Source: Stappia indica (lineage in GTDB: Bacteria > Pseudomonadota > Alphaproteobacteria > Rhizobiales > Stappiaceae). From it: a stretch of DNA of 64,000 nt. Shown here piece by piece: positions 8,279-18,636 of the stretch. Both the position numbers and the translations under genes were made by a program. The stretch is from assembly GCF_009789575.1 (NCBI RefSeq), contig NZ_CP046908.1, positions 124,001-188,000 on the forward strand, in the 5' to 3' direction. The notes beneath the pieces were generated by a model. The model worked only from the letters and a program-made list of their open reading frames with translations, was not told the DNA's origin and ran no database searches. Position 1 is the first letter of the stretch; each line of letters opens with the position of its first letter.

Positions 8279-9505
8279 ATGGAGATGGATGTGACCCGCC
8301 TGCCCGAAGACTATATCGCCGCCGAACACGAGCTCGGTGCGCACAACTATAAGCCGATCGACGTCGTTCTGACCCGCGGCGAGGGCGTCTGGCTGTGGGA
8401 TGTCGACGGCAACCGCTACATGGATTGCCTCGCGGCCTATTCGGCGGTCAATCAGGGTCACTGCCATCCCAAGATCCTCGCGGCGATGACCGAGCAGGCA
8501 GCGAAGCTGACGCTGACCTCCCGCGCCTTCCGCAACGATCAGCTGGCGCTTCTTTACGAAGATCTCGCAAGGCTCACCGGAGCCCACAAGATCCTGCCGA
8601 TGAATTCCGGCGCGGAGGCAGTGGAGAGCGCCGTCAAGGCGGTGCGCAAGTGGGGCTACGAGGTCAAGGGCGTGCCGGCCGGCAAGGCCGAGATCATCGT
8701 CTGCGCCAACAATTTCCACGGACGTACCCTCGGCATCGTCGGTTTCTCGACCGATCCCGTGGCCCGGACCGGTTTCGGCCCCTTCGCTCCGGGCTTTCGG
8801 GTTGTGCCCTTCGGCGACATCGACGCGCTCGAACAGGCCATCACTCCGAACACCGTCGCCTTCCTCGTTGAGCCGATCCAGGGCGAGGCCGGCATCCTGA
8901 TCCCGCCGGCCGGCTATTTCGCCCGGGTCCGCGAGCTTTGCACGCAGCACAACGTCACGCTGATCCTCGATGAGATCCAGACGGGCCTGGGGCGGACCGG
9001 CAAGCTGCTTGCCGAGGAGCACGAGGGCATCGAGGCCGATGTCACGCTGGTCGGCAAGGCGCTTTCGGGGGGCTTCTATCCCGTCTCCGCGGTGCTCTCG
9101 AATTCCGAGGTGCTGGGCGTTTTGCAGCCCGGCGAGCACGGCTCGACCTTCGGCGGCAACCCTCTGGCCTGCGCGGTGGCACGGGCGGCGCTCAAGGCGC
9201 TGATCGAGGAGGGAATGATCGAAAATGCCGAACGGCAGGGACAGCGGTTCATCGAGGGCCTGCGTTCGATCCGTTCGAACGCGGTGCGCGACGTGCGCGG
9301 GCGCGGCTTGATGCTCGCTGTCGAGCTGCATCCCGAGGCCGGCGGCGCCCGTGCCTATTGCGAAGCGCTGAGGGAGCAGGGGATCCTTGCGAAGGATACC
9401 CACGACCACACGATCCGCATCGCCCCGCCGCTGGTCATCAAGGCGGATGAGGTCGATTGGGCGCTCGAGCGCTTCGACAAGGTGCTGACCCGCACGGCTC
9501 ACTGA
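8279..9505 (+). CDS. rocD: ornithine aminotransferase
   Basis: Class III PLP aminotransferase transferring the delta-amino group of ornithine to 2-oxoglutarate, giving glutamate-5-semialdehyde. The product is 408 residues from the ATG at 8279; a GTG at 8291 has the better ribosome site (GGAG) and is an alternative. [13 protein letters not shown]-like and [17 protein letters not shown] motifs carry the cofactor Asp and Lys. The [10 protein letters not shown] segment near the N terminus is typical of ornithine transaminases. Directly follows arginase. Confidence 0.95.
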   Translation: MEMDVTRLPEDYIAAEHELGAHNYKPIDVVLTRGEGVWLWDVDGNRYMDCLAAYSAVNQGHCHPKILAAMTEQAAKLTLTSRAFRNDQLALLYEDLARLTGAHKILPMNSGAEAVESAVKAVRKWGYEVKGVPAGKAEIIVCANNFHGRTLGIVGFSTDPVARTGFGPFAPGFRVVPFGDIDALEQAITPNTVAFLVEPIQGEAGILIPPAGYFARVRELCTQHNVTLILDEIQTGLGRTGKLLAEEHEGIEADVTLVGKALSGGFYPVSAVLSNSEVLGVLQPGEHGSTFGGNPLACAVARAALKALIEEGMIENAERQGQRFIEGLRSIRSNAVRDVRGRGLMLAVELHPEAGGARAYCEALREQGILAKDTHDHTIRIAPPLVIKADEVDWALERFDKVLTRTAH

Positions 9506-9531
9506 CCGGCGGCACGGCCGCCACGGCAATC

Positions 9532-9559
9532 GCAATGGGGGGGTCGGCTCCCCCATTGC
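9532..9559. terminator. hairpin between rocD and the DUF6653 gene
   Basis: GCAATGGGGG and CCCCCATTGC form a perfect 10-bp stem with an 8-base loop between two convergent genes. There is no T run, so termination strength is uncertain. Confidence 0.55.
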
Positions 9560-9584
9560 GGTTGACCGGCCCGGTGCCCGGAAA

Positions 9585-10202
9585 TCAGGACGCCGTACGG
9601 CGGTCGAGTTCGTGGCGGGAGGTGTTGTCGTTGTCGGGAACGACGGTCCAGGAGCGGTAGACAGGATGTGCATCGCGCATCCGGTCGTAGAGCACCACCA
9701 TGCCGGCCAGAAACGCCATCTTAGCCGCGTAGGTGACCACCGTGCCGACGATGACCAGCGAGAGGTTCAGTGTCAGCGCCCCCCACATGCCCAGCGCAAA
9801 GCCCACGGAAGTGGCAAGAGACAGTGCGATGGCCCGGCGGTTGTCTTCCGAGGGGATCGGTACGATGGCGCGGTTGAGCCAGACACGCTCGCCGAAGGTG
9901 GCGCGCGCATGCCAGGTGTCCAGGCGTCGGGGCGGAGGGAAGATGCGGGGATTGAGCCAGAGCCAGAGGCACACAGTGGCAATGGAGAGGCCGGCCAGCG
10001 GCCAGCCGAACCAGCCGTGCGACCACACTGCCAGATAGAGAAAGGGCAGCGTTGCGAAGCGTGTCCACACGCTCCAGCCGCTCGCGTGGCGGTGCCATAC
10101 ATCCGCATCCATGCCGAGCATGCGCAAGCGGCCGGCATTCATCGGCCGGTAGACCGAATAGCGCGCAGGTCTCGGCCGAGACGTGACCTTTTGCTGTTGC
10201 AT
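9585..10202 (-). CDS. DUF6653-like membrane protein
   Basis: About 205 residues from the ATG at 10202. Two pairs of hydrophobic segments (around TLPFLYLAVWSHGWFG and the LATSVGFALGMWGALTL stretch) flank a soluble loop containing WLNPRIFPPPRR and WHARATFGERVWLNR. The MLGMDADVWHRHASGWSVWTRF segment resembles DUF6653 proteins of unknown function. The start is unsure: ATGs at 10211, 10202 and 10142 are all possible and none has a strong ribosome site. It shares direction with phaC, 150 bases upstream. Confidence 0.65.
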   Translation of the reverse strand: MQQQKVTSRPRPARYSVYRPMNAGRLRMLGMDADVWHRHASGWSVWTRFATLPFLYLAVWSHGWFGWPLAGLSIATVCLWLWLNPRIFPPPRRLDTWHARATFGERVWLNRAIVPIPSEDNRRAIALSLATSVGFALGMWGALTLNLSLVIVGTVVTYAAKMAFLAGMVVLYDRMRDAHPVYRSWTVVPDNDNTSRHELDRRTAS

Positions 10203-10353
10203 CTCTCGCATCTCTTGCGAAGTCCGGGGCGACGCTCCCTCTTGCAGGGGGCTGGCACGATCCGGCAGGCGTTTCCTCAAGCCAGACAGTTTAGCCTAGC
10301 CGCCGGTTCCTCGCCACCCGAGATGCCTGACATGGTTTGCAGGCGGTATGCGA

Positions 10354-12159
10354 TCAGGAGGTCGCCTTGACGTAGCTGCCCGGCGCGTCCTCGACGATCT
10401 TCATCCGGTTGGCACCGGGCTTGCGCGGCTTTGCCGTGGTGCCCTCGTGCTTGCGGATCCAGCTGTCCCAGTGCGGCCACCAGGACCCGGGATGCTCTTT
10501 CGCCTTGGCAAGCCACGCTTCGTACTCGCCCTTGGGGCGCGGGCCGGTCCAGTACTGGTATTTGTTCCGAGCCGGGGGATTGACGACGCCGGCGATATGG
10601 CCGGACCCCGACAGAACGTAGTCGACGGGTCCGCCGAAGAACTGCGAGCCGAGGAACACCGACTGGGGCGGGGCGATGTGATCCTCGCGGGTCGCAAGGT
10701 TGTAGATCGGGATCGTCACCTTACCGAGATCGAGCTTCTCGCCGCCGATTTCCATCGAGCCCTTGCTGAGCCGGTTCTCCAGGTAGCAATTTCGCAGATA
10801 GAACGAGTGGTTTGCCGCGGGCATGCGGGTGGAGTCGGAATTCCAGTAGAGGAGGTCGAAGGGGAAGGGTTCCCGCCCCTTGAGGTAGTTGTTGACCACA
10901 TAGGGCCAGATGAGATCGTTCGAGCGCAGCAGGTTGAAGGCGGAGGCCATCTTCGAACCGTCGAGATAGCCTTTCTCGCCCATCCGCCGCTCGATGGCCT
11001 GGATCTGCTCCTCGTCCACGAAGACCTTCAGGTCGCCCGCATGGGTGAAGTCGACCTGCGTGGTGAAGAAGGTCGCGCTGGCAATGCGCTCGTCGCCCTT
11101 GGCCGCCATGTAGGCGAGCGTCACGCCCAGCAGTGTTCCGCCGACGCAATAGCCGATGGCGTTGACCTGCTCCTCCCGTGTCGCCTTCCGGATCACGTCC
11201 AGCGATTCCAGAATGCCTTCGCGCATGTAGTGCTCGAAGCCCTTTTGCGCCTGCCGCTCGTCCGGGTTCGCCCAGGAGATGACGAAGACCGTGTGTCCCT
11301 GATCCACCGCCCATTTGATGAACGACTTCTCCGGCGTCAGGTCGAGAATATAGTACTTGTTGATCCAGGGCGGGACGATCAGCAGCGGCCGCTTCAGCAC
11401 GGTTTCCGTCGTCGGCTCGTACTGGATCAGTTGGCGCACGTCGTTCTGGGCGATCACCTTGCCGGGGGTCAGGGCGAGGTTGGTGCCGACGCGGAACTTG
11501 GTCGGGTCGGACTGGCGGATCTTCAGGTCGCCCTTGCCGGCCTCGATGTCCTCGGCAAGCAGCTTCATGCCGCGCACCAGGTTCTCGCCGTTGGATTCCA
11601 GCGTCTCGCGCAGCAGCTCGGGATTGGTCAGCACGAAGTTGGAGGGCGACAGCGCGTTGGCGATCTGCTTGACGTAGAAATCCGCCTTGTGGCGGGTGTG
11701 CTCGTCGAGATCGGCCGCCTCCACCACCATCTGCTCGGCCCATTGCGAGGTGATGAGGTAGAGCTGCTTCACGAAGTCGAAGAACTGGTTCTCGCTCCAT
11801 TCCGGATCGCCGAAGCGCTTGTCGCGCGGATCGGGGCTGGCGGCGGGAAGCGACTGCTCGCCCATCATGCGCTTCAGCGACGAGTTCCACAGGTCGATAT
11901 ATTTGCCCCAGAGCCGTGTCTGCGCTTCGAGCGCGCGCTGCGGGTCGGACATCCAGTACTCGCCGACCTGGGCCAGCGTCTTCAAGATCACCGTAAGCTC
12001 GTCGCTCGTCTCCGGCTTGATCTCGCCTTTCTCGCGCGGCTCCACATAAGCCGCCATGGCGCGCCCGGCATTTTCGATGATGCGGCCGAAATTCTGAGCA
12101 AACGCCTCTGGATTCTTGACGATATACTGCAACAGCGGACTGGTTTTTTCGTCAGTCAT
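10354..12159 (-). CDS. phaC: class I poly(3-hydroxyalkanoate) polymerase
   Basis: Polymerises 3-hydroxyacyl-CoA into storage polyester on granules. The 601-residue length fits class I (single subunit). The catalytic triad is visible: Cys in the lipase-like box GYCVGG, Asp in REDHIAP, His in GSGHIAG. The N-terminal PhaC_N domain includes [13 protein letters not shown] start at the ATG at 12159 (MTDEKTSP); a GTG six codons upstream is possible. No phaA, phaB or phasin gene is nearby. Divergent from a small lipoprotein gene. Confidence 0.95.
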   Translation of the reverse strand: MTDEKTSPLLQYIVKNPEAFAQNFGRIIENAGRAMAAYVEPREKGEIKPETSDELTVILKTLAQVGEYWMSDPQRALEAQTRLWGKYIDLWNSSLKRMMGEQSLPAASPDPRDKRFGDPEWSENQFFDFVKQLYLITSQWAEQMVVEAADLDEHTRHKADFYVKQIANALSPSNFVLTNPELLRETLESNGENLVRGMKLLAEDIEAGKGDLKIRQSDPTKFRVGTNLALTPGKVIAQNDVRQLIQYEPTTETVLKRPLLIVPPWINKYYILDLTPEKSFIKWAVDQGHTVFVISWANPDERQAQKGFEHYMREGILESLDVIRKATREEQVNAIGYCVGGTLLGVTLAYMAAKGDERIASATFFTTQVDFTHAGDLKVFVDEEQIQAIERRMGEKGYLDGSKMASAFNLLRSNDLIWPYVVNNYLKGREPFPFDLLYWNSDSTRMPAANHSFYLRNCYLENRLSKGSMEIGGEKLDLGKVTIPIYNLATREDHIAPPQSVFLGSQFFGGPVDYVLSGSGHIAGVVNPPARNKYQYWTGPRPKGEYEAWLAKAKEHPGSWWPHWDSWIRKHEGTTAKPRKPGANRMKIVEDAPGSYVKATS

Positions 12160-12294
12160 CCCTGGCGTATCCTCCACTCTCGTACCCGGTTGCCGTCAGC
12201 GACCGCACCCTCGCGCGGATCGTTTGCGGCGACCATTTCAGACCCCCGTTTGCACACCTTGTCCGCTTGACGCCATAATAGGGCTTGATGACGA

Positions 12295-12326
12295 CCAACT
12301 GACAAGTTGGACAAAGCGCTTACAAT
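12295..12326 (+). promoter_or_regulatory. promoter with inverted repeat ahead of the lipoprotein gene
   Basis: CTGACA (12299-12304), 16 bases, then TACAAT (12321-12326) makes a good -35/-10 pair. CCAACT and AGTTGG (12295-12300 and 12305-12310) form an inverted repeat across the -35, a plausible repressor site. TATTAT on the opposite strand (12280-12275) could be the -10 of a divergent phaC promoter. Confidence 0.5.
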
Positions 12327-12390
12327 GTCGTACGTCCCCATCAGCTTGCAAGCGGTGACGTTCGGGAAATTCGTGCAGGACCACGGTTAC

Positions 12391-12867
12391 ATGCGTGCAA
12401 CGGTCTTCACCACCTTTTTGGTCTCGACGCTGGTCGCCGGGTGCGCCTATGCGCCCTCCGGCACGCTGATCGACGCGCTGGAGCCGGAAGGTTCTCCGCG
12501 CGCGGCAGCGACGTCCCCCGTGAAGTCCCAGACAGGGACGGCTCAGCCGGCAACTCCATCCTCCACGACGGCCGAGGCTGCAGCGCCCCTGACACCGCCC
12601 GTCGCTTATGGGCCGACCGGCGTGCCCGCCATGTCGGGACCGGTCGCAGCGCAGGGAATCGCGGCGACACCTTCTGTGCGCGATCCCGACGGGTTGCTCA
12701 CCGAGGATGCGGCAGCGGCCACGCGCAGCCGTCTTCAGGAGATTGCACGCTCGCGCGGCGGCGCAAGGCCTGCCGTGGCCAGCAGCGTTTCCCAGCTGAA
12801 GAAGCTCGGAGAGAGCCATGGCGCCCGTGCCATTTCAGAGATCGAGGCGGACGGCGCGAGCCAGTGA
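12391..12867 (+). CDS. small lipoprotein, function unknown
   Basis: 158 residues. A short basic N terminus, hydrophobic stretch and lipobox LVAGC put the lipid-modified cysteine near residue 18. The rest is Ala/Pro/Thr-rich and low in complexity (residues ~35-75, likely an extended linker), then a short helical part ending LQEIARSRGGARP and a KKLGESHGARAI segment. I start at 12391, since the in-frame start at 12307 overlaps the putative promoter. No family recognised. Confidence 0.7.
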   Translation: MRATVFTTFLVSTLVAGCAYAPSGTLIDALEPEGSPRAAATSPVKSQTGTAQPATPSSTTAEAAAPLTPPVAYGPTGVPAMSGPVAAQGIAATPSVRDPDGLLTEDAAAATRSRLQEIARSRGGARPAVASSVSQLKKLGESHGARAISEIEADGASQ

Positions 12868-13040
12868 TCTCCTTGTGCCGTTTCAGGCGCGGATATTTTG
12901 GCCTCAACGCCTTTTTGCCGATGCGCGGCGGCCCGGCCACTGGTATGTAGCCGCCGTTTGGCATCGCGCCTCGGCCGATGCTTGTATGCGCCTGGATACG
13001 AGGCGCGCGCAGACCACGCTTTGCGGGTGAGGATTGGACC

Positions 13041-14258
13041 ATGGAAGAGTTCTACCAGACGCGGCGCTTGCCGCCCTATGTCTTCGAACAGGTCAACCGG
13101 CTCAAGGCAAAGGCGCGCGCGGCAGGCGCAGACATCATCGATCTCGGCATGGGCAATCCCGATCTGCCGACCCCCAAGCATATCGTCGACAAGCTGACGG
13201 AGACCGTCCAGAACCCCAGGACCCATCGCTATTCGGCGTCCAAGGGCATTCCGGGCCTGCGCCGGGCGCAGGCGGCCTATTACGAGCGCCGGTTCGGCGT
13301 GAAGCTCAACCCGGAGACGGAGGTCGTTGCGACCCTCGGTTCCAAGGAAGGCTTCGCCAACATGGCGCAGGCCATTTCTGCGCCGGGCGATGTGGTGCTG
13401 GTGCCCAACCCCAGCTATCCGATTCACGCCTTCGGCTTCCTGATGGCCGGTGCGGTGCTGCGCTCGATTCCCTCCGAGCCGGGACCGGAGGTGTTTCACG
13501 CGCTGGAGCGTGCGCTCATCCATTCGGTGCCGAAGCCGATCGCGATGATCCTGTGCTATCCGGCCAACCCGACCGCCTATGTCGCCGACATCGAGTTCTA
13601 CCGGGACATCATTGCCTTCGCGAAGAAGCACGACATTTTCGTGCTGTCCGATCTCGCCTATTCCGAGATCTATTTCGGCTCCACGCCGCCGCCCTCCGTG
13701 CTGCAGGTACCGGGAGCCATCGATGTCGCGGTCGAGTTCACCTCGCTCTCCAAGACCTTCTCCATGCCCGGCTGGCGCATGGGCTTCGCCGTCGGCAACG
13801 AGCGGCTGATCGCGGCGCTGGCGCGCGTGAAGTCCTACCTCGACTACGGTGCCTTCACGCCGATCCAGGTGGCCGCCTCCGCCGCGCTGAACGGCCCGGA
13901 CGACTGCATCGTCGCGGCGCGTGAGACCTACCGCAAGCGGCGCGACATCCTGGTCGAATCCTTCGGCCGGGCCGGCTGGGACGTGCCGGCACCGGAAGCG
14001 TCCATGTTCGCCTGGGCGCCGATCCCGGAGAAGTTCCGCCATCTCGGTTCGCTGGAATTCTCCAAGCTCCTGATCGAGCATGCGGACGTCGCCGTGGCTC
14101 CCGGCCTCGGCTTTGGCGAGTATGGCGACACCCATGTGCGCATCGCCCTGGTGGAAAACGAGCAGCGCATCCGTCAGGCAGCGAGAAGCCTGCGCCGCTT
14201 CCTTGAAACCGCGGACGAAAAATTGCACAACGTCATCCCCATCGGAGCCTCGGGTTAA
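13041..14258 (+). CDS. alaC: AlaC/YfdZ-like class I aminotransferase
   Basis: 405-residue fold-type I PLP aminotransferase of the subgroup that includes alanine transaminase AlaC and LL-diaminopimelate aminotransferase-like enzymes. Seen: DLGMGNPDLPTP near the N terminus, CYPANPTAYV, and the PLP lysine motif SLSKTFSMPGWRMGF. Start at 13041, with GAGGATTG as a possible ribosome site. It probably makes alanine or a related amino acid. Next gene is hom, 51 bases on, and this order recurs in rhizobia. Confidence 0.88.
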   Translation: MEEFYQTRRLPPYVFEQVNRLKAKARAAGADIIDLGMGNPDLPTPKHIVDKLTETVQNPRTHRYSASKGIPGLRRAQAAYYERRFGVKLNPETEVVATLGSKEGFANMAQAISAPGDVVLVPNPSYPIHAFGFLMAGAVLRSIPSEPGPEVFHALERALIHSVPKPIAMILCYPANPTAYVADIEFYRDIIAFAKKHDIFVLSDLAYSEIYFGSTPPPSVLQVPGAIDVAVEFTSLSKTFSMPGWRMGFAVGNERLIAALARVKSYLDYGAFTPIQVAASAALNGPDDCIVAARETYRKRRDILVESFGRAGWDVPAPEASMFAWAPIPEKFRHLGSLEFSKLLIEHADVAVAPGLGFGEYGDTHVRIALVENEQRIRQAARSLRRFLETADEKLHNVIPIGASG

Positions 14259-14309
14259 GGGCGTGCCGCCTCGCGCGGCGCGTCACTCCTCAAACGGATC
14301 GCGATCTTC

Positions 14310-15632
14310 ATGAAATCTGAATTGCGCGTCGGCGTTGCCGGCCTCGGAACGGTTGGTGCCTCCCTCGTTCGCCTGCTTCGCCGCAAGGCGGACAGTTTTG
14401 CCGCTCGTTGCGGCCGCCCCGTCACCGTCACCGGCGTTTCGGCGCGCGATCGCTCCCGTGATCGCGGTGTCGATCTTTCAGGGATCACCTGGCATGACCG
14501 GGCCGAAGATCTTGCCGTCTCTCCGGATATCGACGTCTTCGTCGAACTGATCGGCGGAGACAACGGCCCGGCGGAGGCGAGCGTGCGTGCAGCCCTTGCC
14601 GCCGGCAAGCACGTGGTGACCGCCAACAAGGCGCTGCTCGCCCGCCACGGTGTCGAGCTCGCCCGCCTTGCCGAGGAAAACGGCGTCAGTCTCGCCTTCG
14701 AGGCCGCCGCCGCGGGCGGTATCCCCGTCATCAAGGCGGTGCGCGAGTCCCTGGCCGGCAACGATATCTCGCGGATCTACGGCATCCTCAACGGCACCTG
14801 CAATTACATCCTGACCCGGATGGAGCAGGAGGGACTGGACTTTTCCGAGTGCCTCGCCGACGCCCAGCGACTGGGCTATGCAGAGGCCGACCCGACCTTC
14901 GATATCGAAGGCTTCGACACCGCCCACAAGCTGGCGCTGCTGACGTCGCTCGCCTTCGGCAACGAGATCGACGCCGACGCGATCTACATCGAGGGCATCT
15001 CCTCGATCACCCGCGCCGATATCGAGGCGGCGACCGAGCTCGGCTACCGCATCAAGCTGCTGGGTGTTGCCCAGAAGACCGACAGCGGTATCGAGCAGCG
15101 CGTGCACCCGACCATGGTGCCTCGCGCCTCGGCTATCGCCCGGATCGACGGTGTGCTGAACGCGGTCGCCATCGATGGTGACGCGGTCGGCGAGGTCGTA
15201 CTTGTCGGCCCCGGTGCCGGTGGCAACGCCACTGCCTCGGCCGTTCTGGGAGACCTCGCCGATATTGCGCGTGGCCTTGCCATTCCAGCCCTCGGCCGTC
15301 CGGTCGACAAGCTCACCCCCTATAAGGCCGCGCGCATGCGCATGCATGAGGGCGGCTACTATATCCGCCTCGCGGTCTACGACCGTCCCGGCGCCTTTGC
15401 AGAGATCGCACGGATCATGGCCGGCGAGGGCATCTCGCTGGAATCCATCGTCCAGCGCGACCGGACCCGCCGCGTCGGCGACCAGGCCCCGCATGGCGAC
15501 ACGCCGCAACCGGTGATCCTGATCACCTACGAAACCACCGAGGCCGCGGTGAAGCGGGCCCTTGCGACGATTTCCGCACAGAACGTCGTCGCCGGGACCC
15601 CGCAGCTCATCCGTATCGAGAAACTCGGCTGA
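14310..15632 (+). CDS. hom: homoserine dehydrogenase
   Basis: 440 residues. NAD(P)-binding GLGTVGASLVRLL at residues 10-23, catalytic region with GILNGTCNYILTRM and AEADPTFDIEGFDTAHK, and a C-terminal ACT domain (YYIRLAVYDRPGAFAEI onward) that normally senses threonine. It reduces aspartate semialdehyde to homoserine, the branch point to threonine and, through acetylation and MetY, to methionine. Followed by glpX after 39 bases. Confidence 0.97.
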   Translation: MKSELRVGVAGLGTVGASLVRLLRRKADSFAARCGRPVTVTGVSARDRSRDRGVDLSGITWHDRAEDLAVSPDIDVFVELIGGDNGPAEASVRAALAAGKHVVTANKALLARHGVELARLAEENGVSLAFEAAAAGGIPVIKAVRESLAGNDISRIYGILNGTCNYILTRMEQEGLDFSECLADAQRLGYAEADPTFDIEGFDTAHKLALLTSLAFGNEIDADAIYIEGISSITRADIEAATELGYRIKLLGVAQKTDSGIEQRVHPTMVPRASAIARIDGVLNAVAIDGDAVGEVVLVGPGAGGNATASAVLGDLADIARGLAIPALGRPVDKLTPYKAARMRMHEGGYYIRLAVYDRPGAFAEIARIMAGEGISLESIVQRDRTRRVGDQAPHGDTPQPVILITYETTEAAVKRALATISAQNVVAGTPQLIRIEKLG

Positions 15633-15671
15633 CCCGATCCGCCCCTGTCACGCGCCCTTCGAGGAACCCTG

Positions 15672-16670
15672 ATGCCCAGCAACGCAGACCTTCATAGCGA
15701 AGCACTCGACCGTATTCTGACCCTGGAGCTCGCCCGCGTCACCGAGCGTGCCGCCGTTGGCGCCGCCCGCCTGCGCGGCCGCGGCGACGAGAAGGCTGCC
15801 GATCAGGCCGCAGTCGACGCCATGCGCCGTGAACTGAACCGCCTGCCGATCGACGGCACGGTCACCATCGGCGAAGGCGAGCGCGACGAAGCGCCGATGC
15901 TCTATATCGGCGAGAAGGTCGGCACGGGCGAGGGGCCGGAGGTCGATATCGCGCTCGATCCGCTCGAGGGCACCACGATCTGCGCCAAGAACCTGCCGAA
16001 TTCGCTGGCCGTCATTGCCCTGGCCCCGAAGGGCGGCCTGCTCAATGCGCCGGACAGCTACATGGAAAAGATCGCCATCGGTCCGGGCTATCCGGCCGGT
16101 CTGGTCGATCTCGATGCGCCCGTGGCCGACAACATCAACGCGCTGGCCAAGGCCAAGGGCGTTCCGGTTGCCGAGATCACCGCTTGCGTGCTCGACCGTC
16201 CGCGCCACGCCCGCCTGATCGAGGACCTGCGCGCCACCGGCGTCGCGGTGCGTCTGATCGGCGACGGCGATGTGGCAGGCATCATTCATACGACCGATCC
16301 GGACGAGACCGGCATCGACATCTACATGGGTATCGGCGGTGCGCCGGAAGGCGTGCTGGCCGCGGCGGCGCTGCGCTGCATCGGCGGCCAGATGCAGGGC
16401 CGCCTCGTGATCACCCGCGACGAGCAGGTCGAGCGCGCCGGCCGCATGGGCATCGACGACATCCATCGCAAGTACACGATGGAAGAGATGGCGCGGGGCG
16501 AGGACGTCCTGTTCGCCGCCACCGGCGTTACCGATGGCAACTTCCTGCAGGGCGTGCGCTTCGGGCGCGGCGAGATCACCACCCACACGGTGGTGATGCG
16601 CGCGGCAACCGGCACGGTACGCTATATCAAGGCGCGCCACACCCAGCTCGACAAGTTCCACCTCGGCTGA
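15672..16670 (+). CDS. glpX: class II fructose-1,6-bisphosphatase
   Basis: 332-residue gluconeogenic phosphatase of the GlpX type. Metal-binding GEGERDEAPM, the ALDPLEGTT motif and GIGGAPEGVLAAAAL are intact. The class is unrelated in sequence to class I Fbp. It lies between hom and recJ in a plus-strand run with short gaps (39 and 23 bases), so it is probably co-transcribed with them. Confidence 0.95.
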   Translation: MPSNADLHSEALDRILTLELARVTERAAVGAARLRGRGDEKAADQAAVDAMRRELNRLPIDGTVTIGEGERDEAPMLYIGEKVGTGEGPEVDIALDPLEGTTICAKNLPNSLAVIALAPKGGLLNAPDSYMEKIAIGPGYPAGLVDLDAPVADNINALAKAKGVPVAEITACVLDRPRHARLIEDLRATGVAVRLIGDGDVAGIIHTTDPDETGIDIYMGIGGAPEGVLAAAALRCIGGQMQGRLVITRDEQVERAGRMGIDDIHRKYTMEEMARGEDVLFAATGVTDGNFLQGVRFGRGEITTHTVVMRAATGTVRYIKARHTQLDKFHLG

Positions 16671-16693
16671 AGGATGGAGGCCGATCGCGCCAG

Positions 16694-18523
16694 ATGACCG
16701 GCATCGACCAGACTGCTTCGACGGATGACGGGCGCCGCCGTGTTCTCGGCGTCGTCCGCTCCGCCGGCGAGCGGACCTGGCGGGAGCGGCTGACGCAGCC
16801 GCAGGCCGCAACGGCGCTGGCGATGGCACAGCGCCTCGGCGTGCCGGAGGTCGTCGCCCGGGTGATGGCCGCTCGCGATGTCCAGCTGGAAGCGGCCGAG
16901 CGGTTTCTCGATCCCGCCATCAAGGACCTGATGCCGGATCCTTCGTCGCTGCGCGACATGGATCCGGCCGTTGCCCGGGTCGCTGATGCCGTGGCCGCTG
17001 GCGCACGAATCGCGATCTTCGGCGACTATGACGTGGACGGCGCCACGTCCTCCGCGCTGCTGTCGCGCTATCTCTCTTCCCTCGGCATCGCCAGCCGCAT
17101 CCACATTCCCGACCGCATCATCGAAGGCTACGGGCCCAACGGGCCGGCCATCCGCATGCTGCGGGAGGAGGGGGCGGGGCTCCTCGTCTGCGTCGATTGC
17201 GGAAGCGTCTCCTTCGAGGCCTTCGCCGAGGCCCGCGCCGTCGGCCTTGATGTCGTGGTGCTCGACCATCACCAGGTGGGCGAGGAACTGCCCGCCACCG
17301 CTGCCCTGGTCAATCCCAACCGGCAGGACGACCTTTCCGGTCTTGGCCATCTCGCTGCCGTGGGTGTCACCTTTGTCTTCCTCGTCGGGCTGAACCGAGA
17401 GCTTCGCCGCCGCGGGCTGTTCCGCGGCAGGCGGGAGCCGGACCTGCTGGCGCTGCTCGATCTTGTTGCCGTCGGCACGGTCTGCGACGTGGTGCCGCTG
17501 AAAGGGCTGAACCGGGCTTTCGTGCGGAAGGGCCTGCTCGCCATGCACGGCCGTGCCAATGCCGGCCTTGCCGCGCTCGGCGACGTGTCGCGCGTCCACG
17601 GCCGGGCAACGCCCTATCATCTCGGTTTCATGATCGGCCCGCGCATCAATGCAGGCGGACGCATCGGCGATGCCGCGCTCGGCGCGCGGCTTCTCACCAC
17701 CGACGACATGGACGAGGCGCGCACCATCGCAGAACGGCTCGACGGACTGAATACCGAGCGCCAGGCCATCGAGGCCGAAATGCTGCTGGAGGGCGATGCC
17801 CAGGCACTGGTCGCCACGCAGCAGGACGACCCGGCTGTGCTCTTCACCGGCTCGCCCGGGTGGCATCCCGGCGTTGTCGGTCTTGTCGCGTCCCGCCTGA
17901 AAGAGCGGTACCGCCGTCCGGCCTTCGCCATCGCCTATGACGTCGACGGCAAGGGGACAGGCTCCGGGCGCTCGATCCCCGGTGTCGACCTCGGCGCTGC
18001 CGTGCGGCGGGCCGTTGACGAAAAGATCCTGGAGAAGGGCGGCGGACATGCCATGGCCGCAGGCCTTACCGTGCGCCGCGAGCGGCTGGACGATCTTGCC
18101 GCCTTCATGCAGGCGACGCTTTCCGATGCCGTTACGGCGGCCCGATCGGCGACCGAGCTGAAGATCGACGGCGCCATGACTGCAGGTGCGGCAAGTGCCG
18201 AGCTGCTGCACATGCTGGAGACGGCCGGCCCGTTCGGTGCGGGCCACCCGGAGCCGGTCTTCGCCTTTCCCAGCCACCGCGTGACCTTCGCCGATACGGT
18301 CGGCAAGGGGCATGTCCGCCTGACGCTGGCCGATGGCGGCGGAAGCACGCTCAAGGCCATCGCCTTCAAGGCTGCCGACACCCCGCTCGGCCAGGCGATC
18401 CTTGGAGCCCGGGGTAGCGCCCTGCATGTTGCCGGGGCGCTGTCCCTCGATACATGGCAAGGGCAGGAGCGCGTGCAACTGAGGGTGATCGATGTTGCCG
18501 ATCCGCAGCGTTCCCGCCTCTAG
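16694..18523 (+). CDS. recJ: single-stranded-DNA-specific exonuclease RecJ
   Basis: 609-residue 5'-3' ssDNA exonuclease of recombination and mismatch repair. DHH-family motifs: FGDYDVDGATSSALL near residue 110, VLDHHQVG near 195, and the DHHA1 motif GGGHAMAAGLT near 450, followed by an OB-fold region. I use the ATG at 16694; the open frame upstream overlaps glpX and does not match the family. Last gene of the hom-glpX-recJ run. Confidence 0.95.
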   Translation: MTGIDQTASTDDGRRRVLGVVRSAGERTWRERLTQPQAATALAMAQRLGVPEVVARVMAARDVQLEAAERFLDPAIKDLMPDPSSLRDMDPAVARVADAVAAGARIAIFGDYDVDGATSSALLSRYLSSLGIASRIHIPDRIIEGYGPNGPAIRMLREEGAGLLVCVDCGSVSFEAFAEARAVGLDVVVLDHHQVGEELPATAALVNPNRQDDLSGLGHLAAVGVTFVFLVGLNRELRRRGLFRGRREPDLLALLDLVAVGTVCDVVPLKGLNRAFVRKGLLAMHGRANAGLAALGDVSRVHGRATPYHLGFMIGPRINAGGRIGDAALGARLLTTDDMDEARTIAERLDGLNTERQAIEAEMLLEGDAQALVATQQDDPAVLFTGSPGWHPGVVGLVASRLKERYRRPAFAIAYDVDGKGTGSGRSIPGVDLGAAVRRAVDEKILEKGGGHAMAAGLTVRRERLDDLAAFMQATLSDAVTAARSATELKIDGAMTAGAASAELLHMLETAGPFGAGHPEPVFAFPSHRVTFADTVGKGHVRLTLADGGGSTLKAIAFKAADTPLGQAILGARGSALHVAGALSLDTWQGQERVQLRVIDVADPQRSRL

Positions 18524-18636
18524 GCGCGGATCGGACGCCCCGGAATCTTCTGCCCATCGGCATTTCCTGCCTCGTTAAGGAAGGCGAAACTCCGCCCGCA
18601 CTACTGTGTTCCCGGATGGAATTGCGGGATGGAATC

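Noticed and set aside
10348-12270. 640-codon open frame opposite phaC
   Set aside because: Antisense shadow of phaC; no recognisable motif and no ribosome site.
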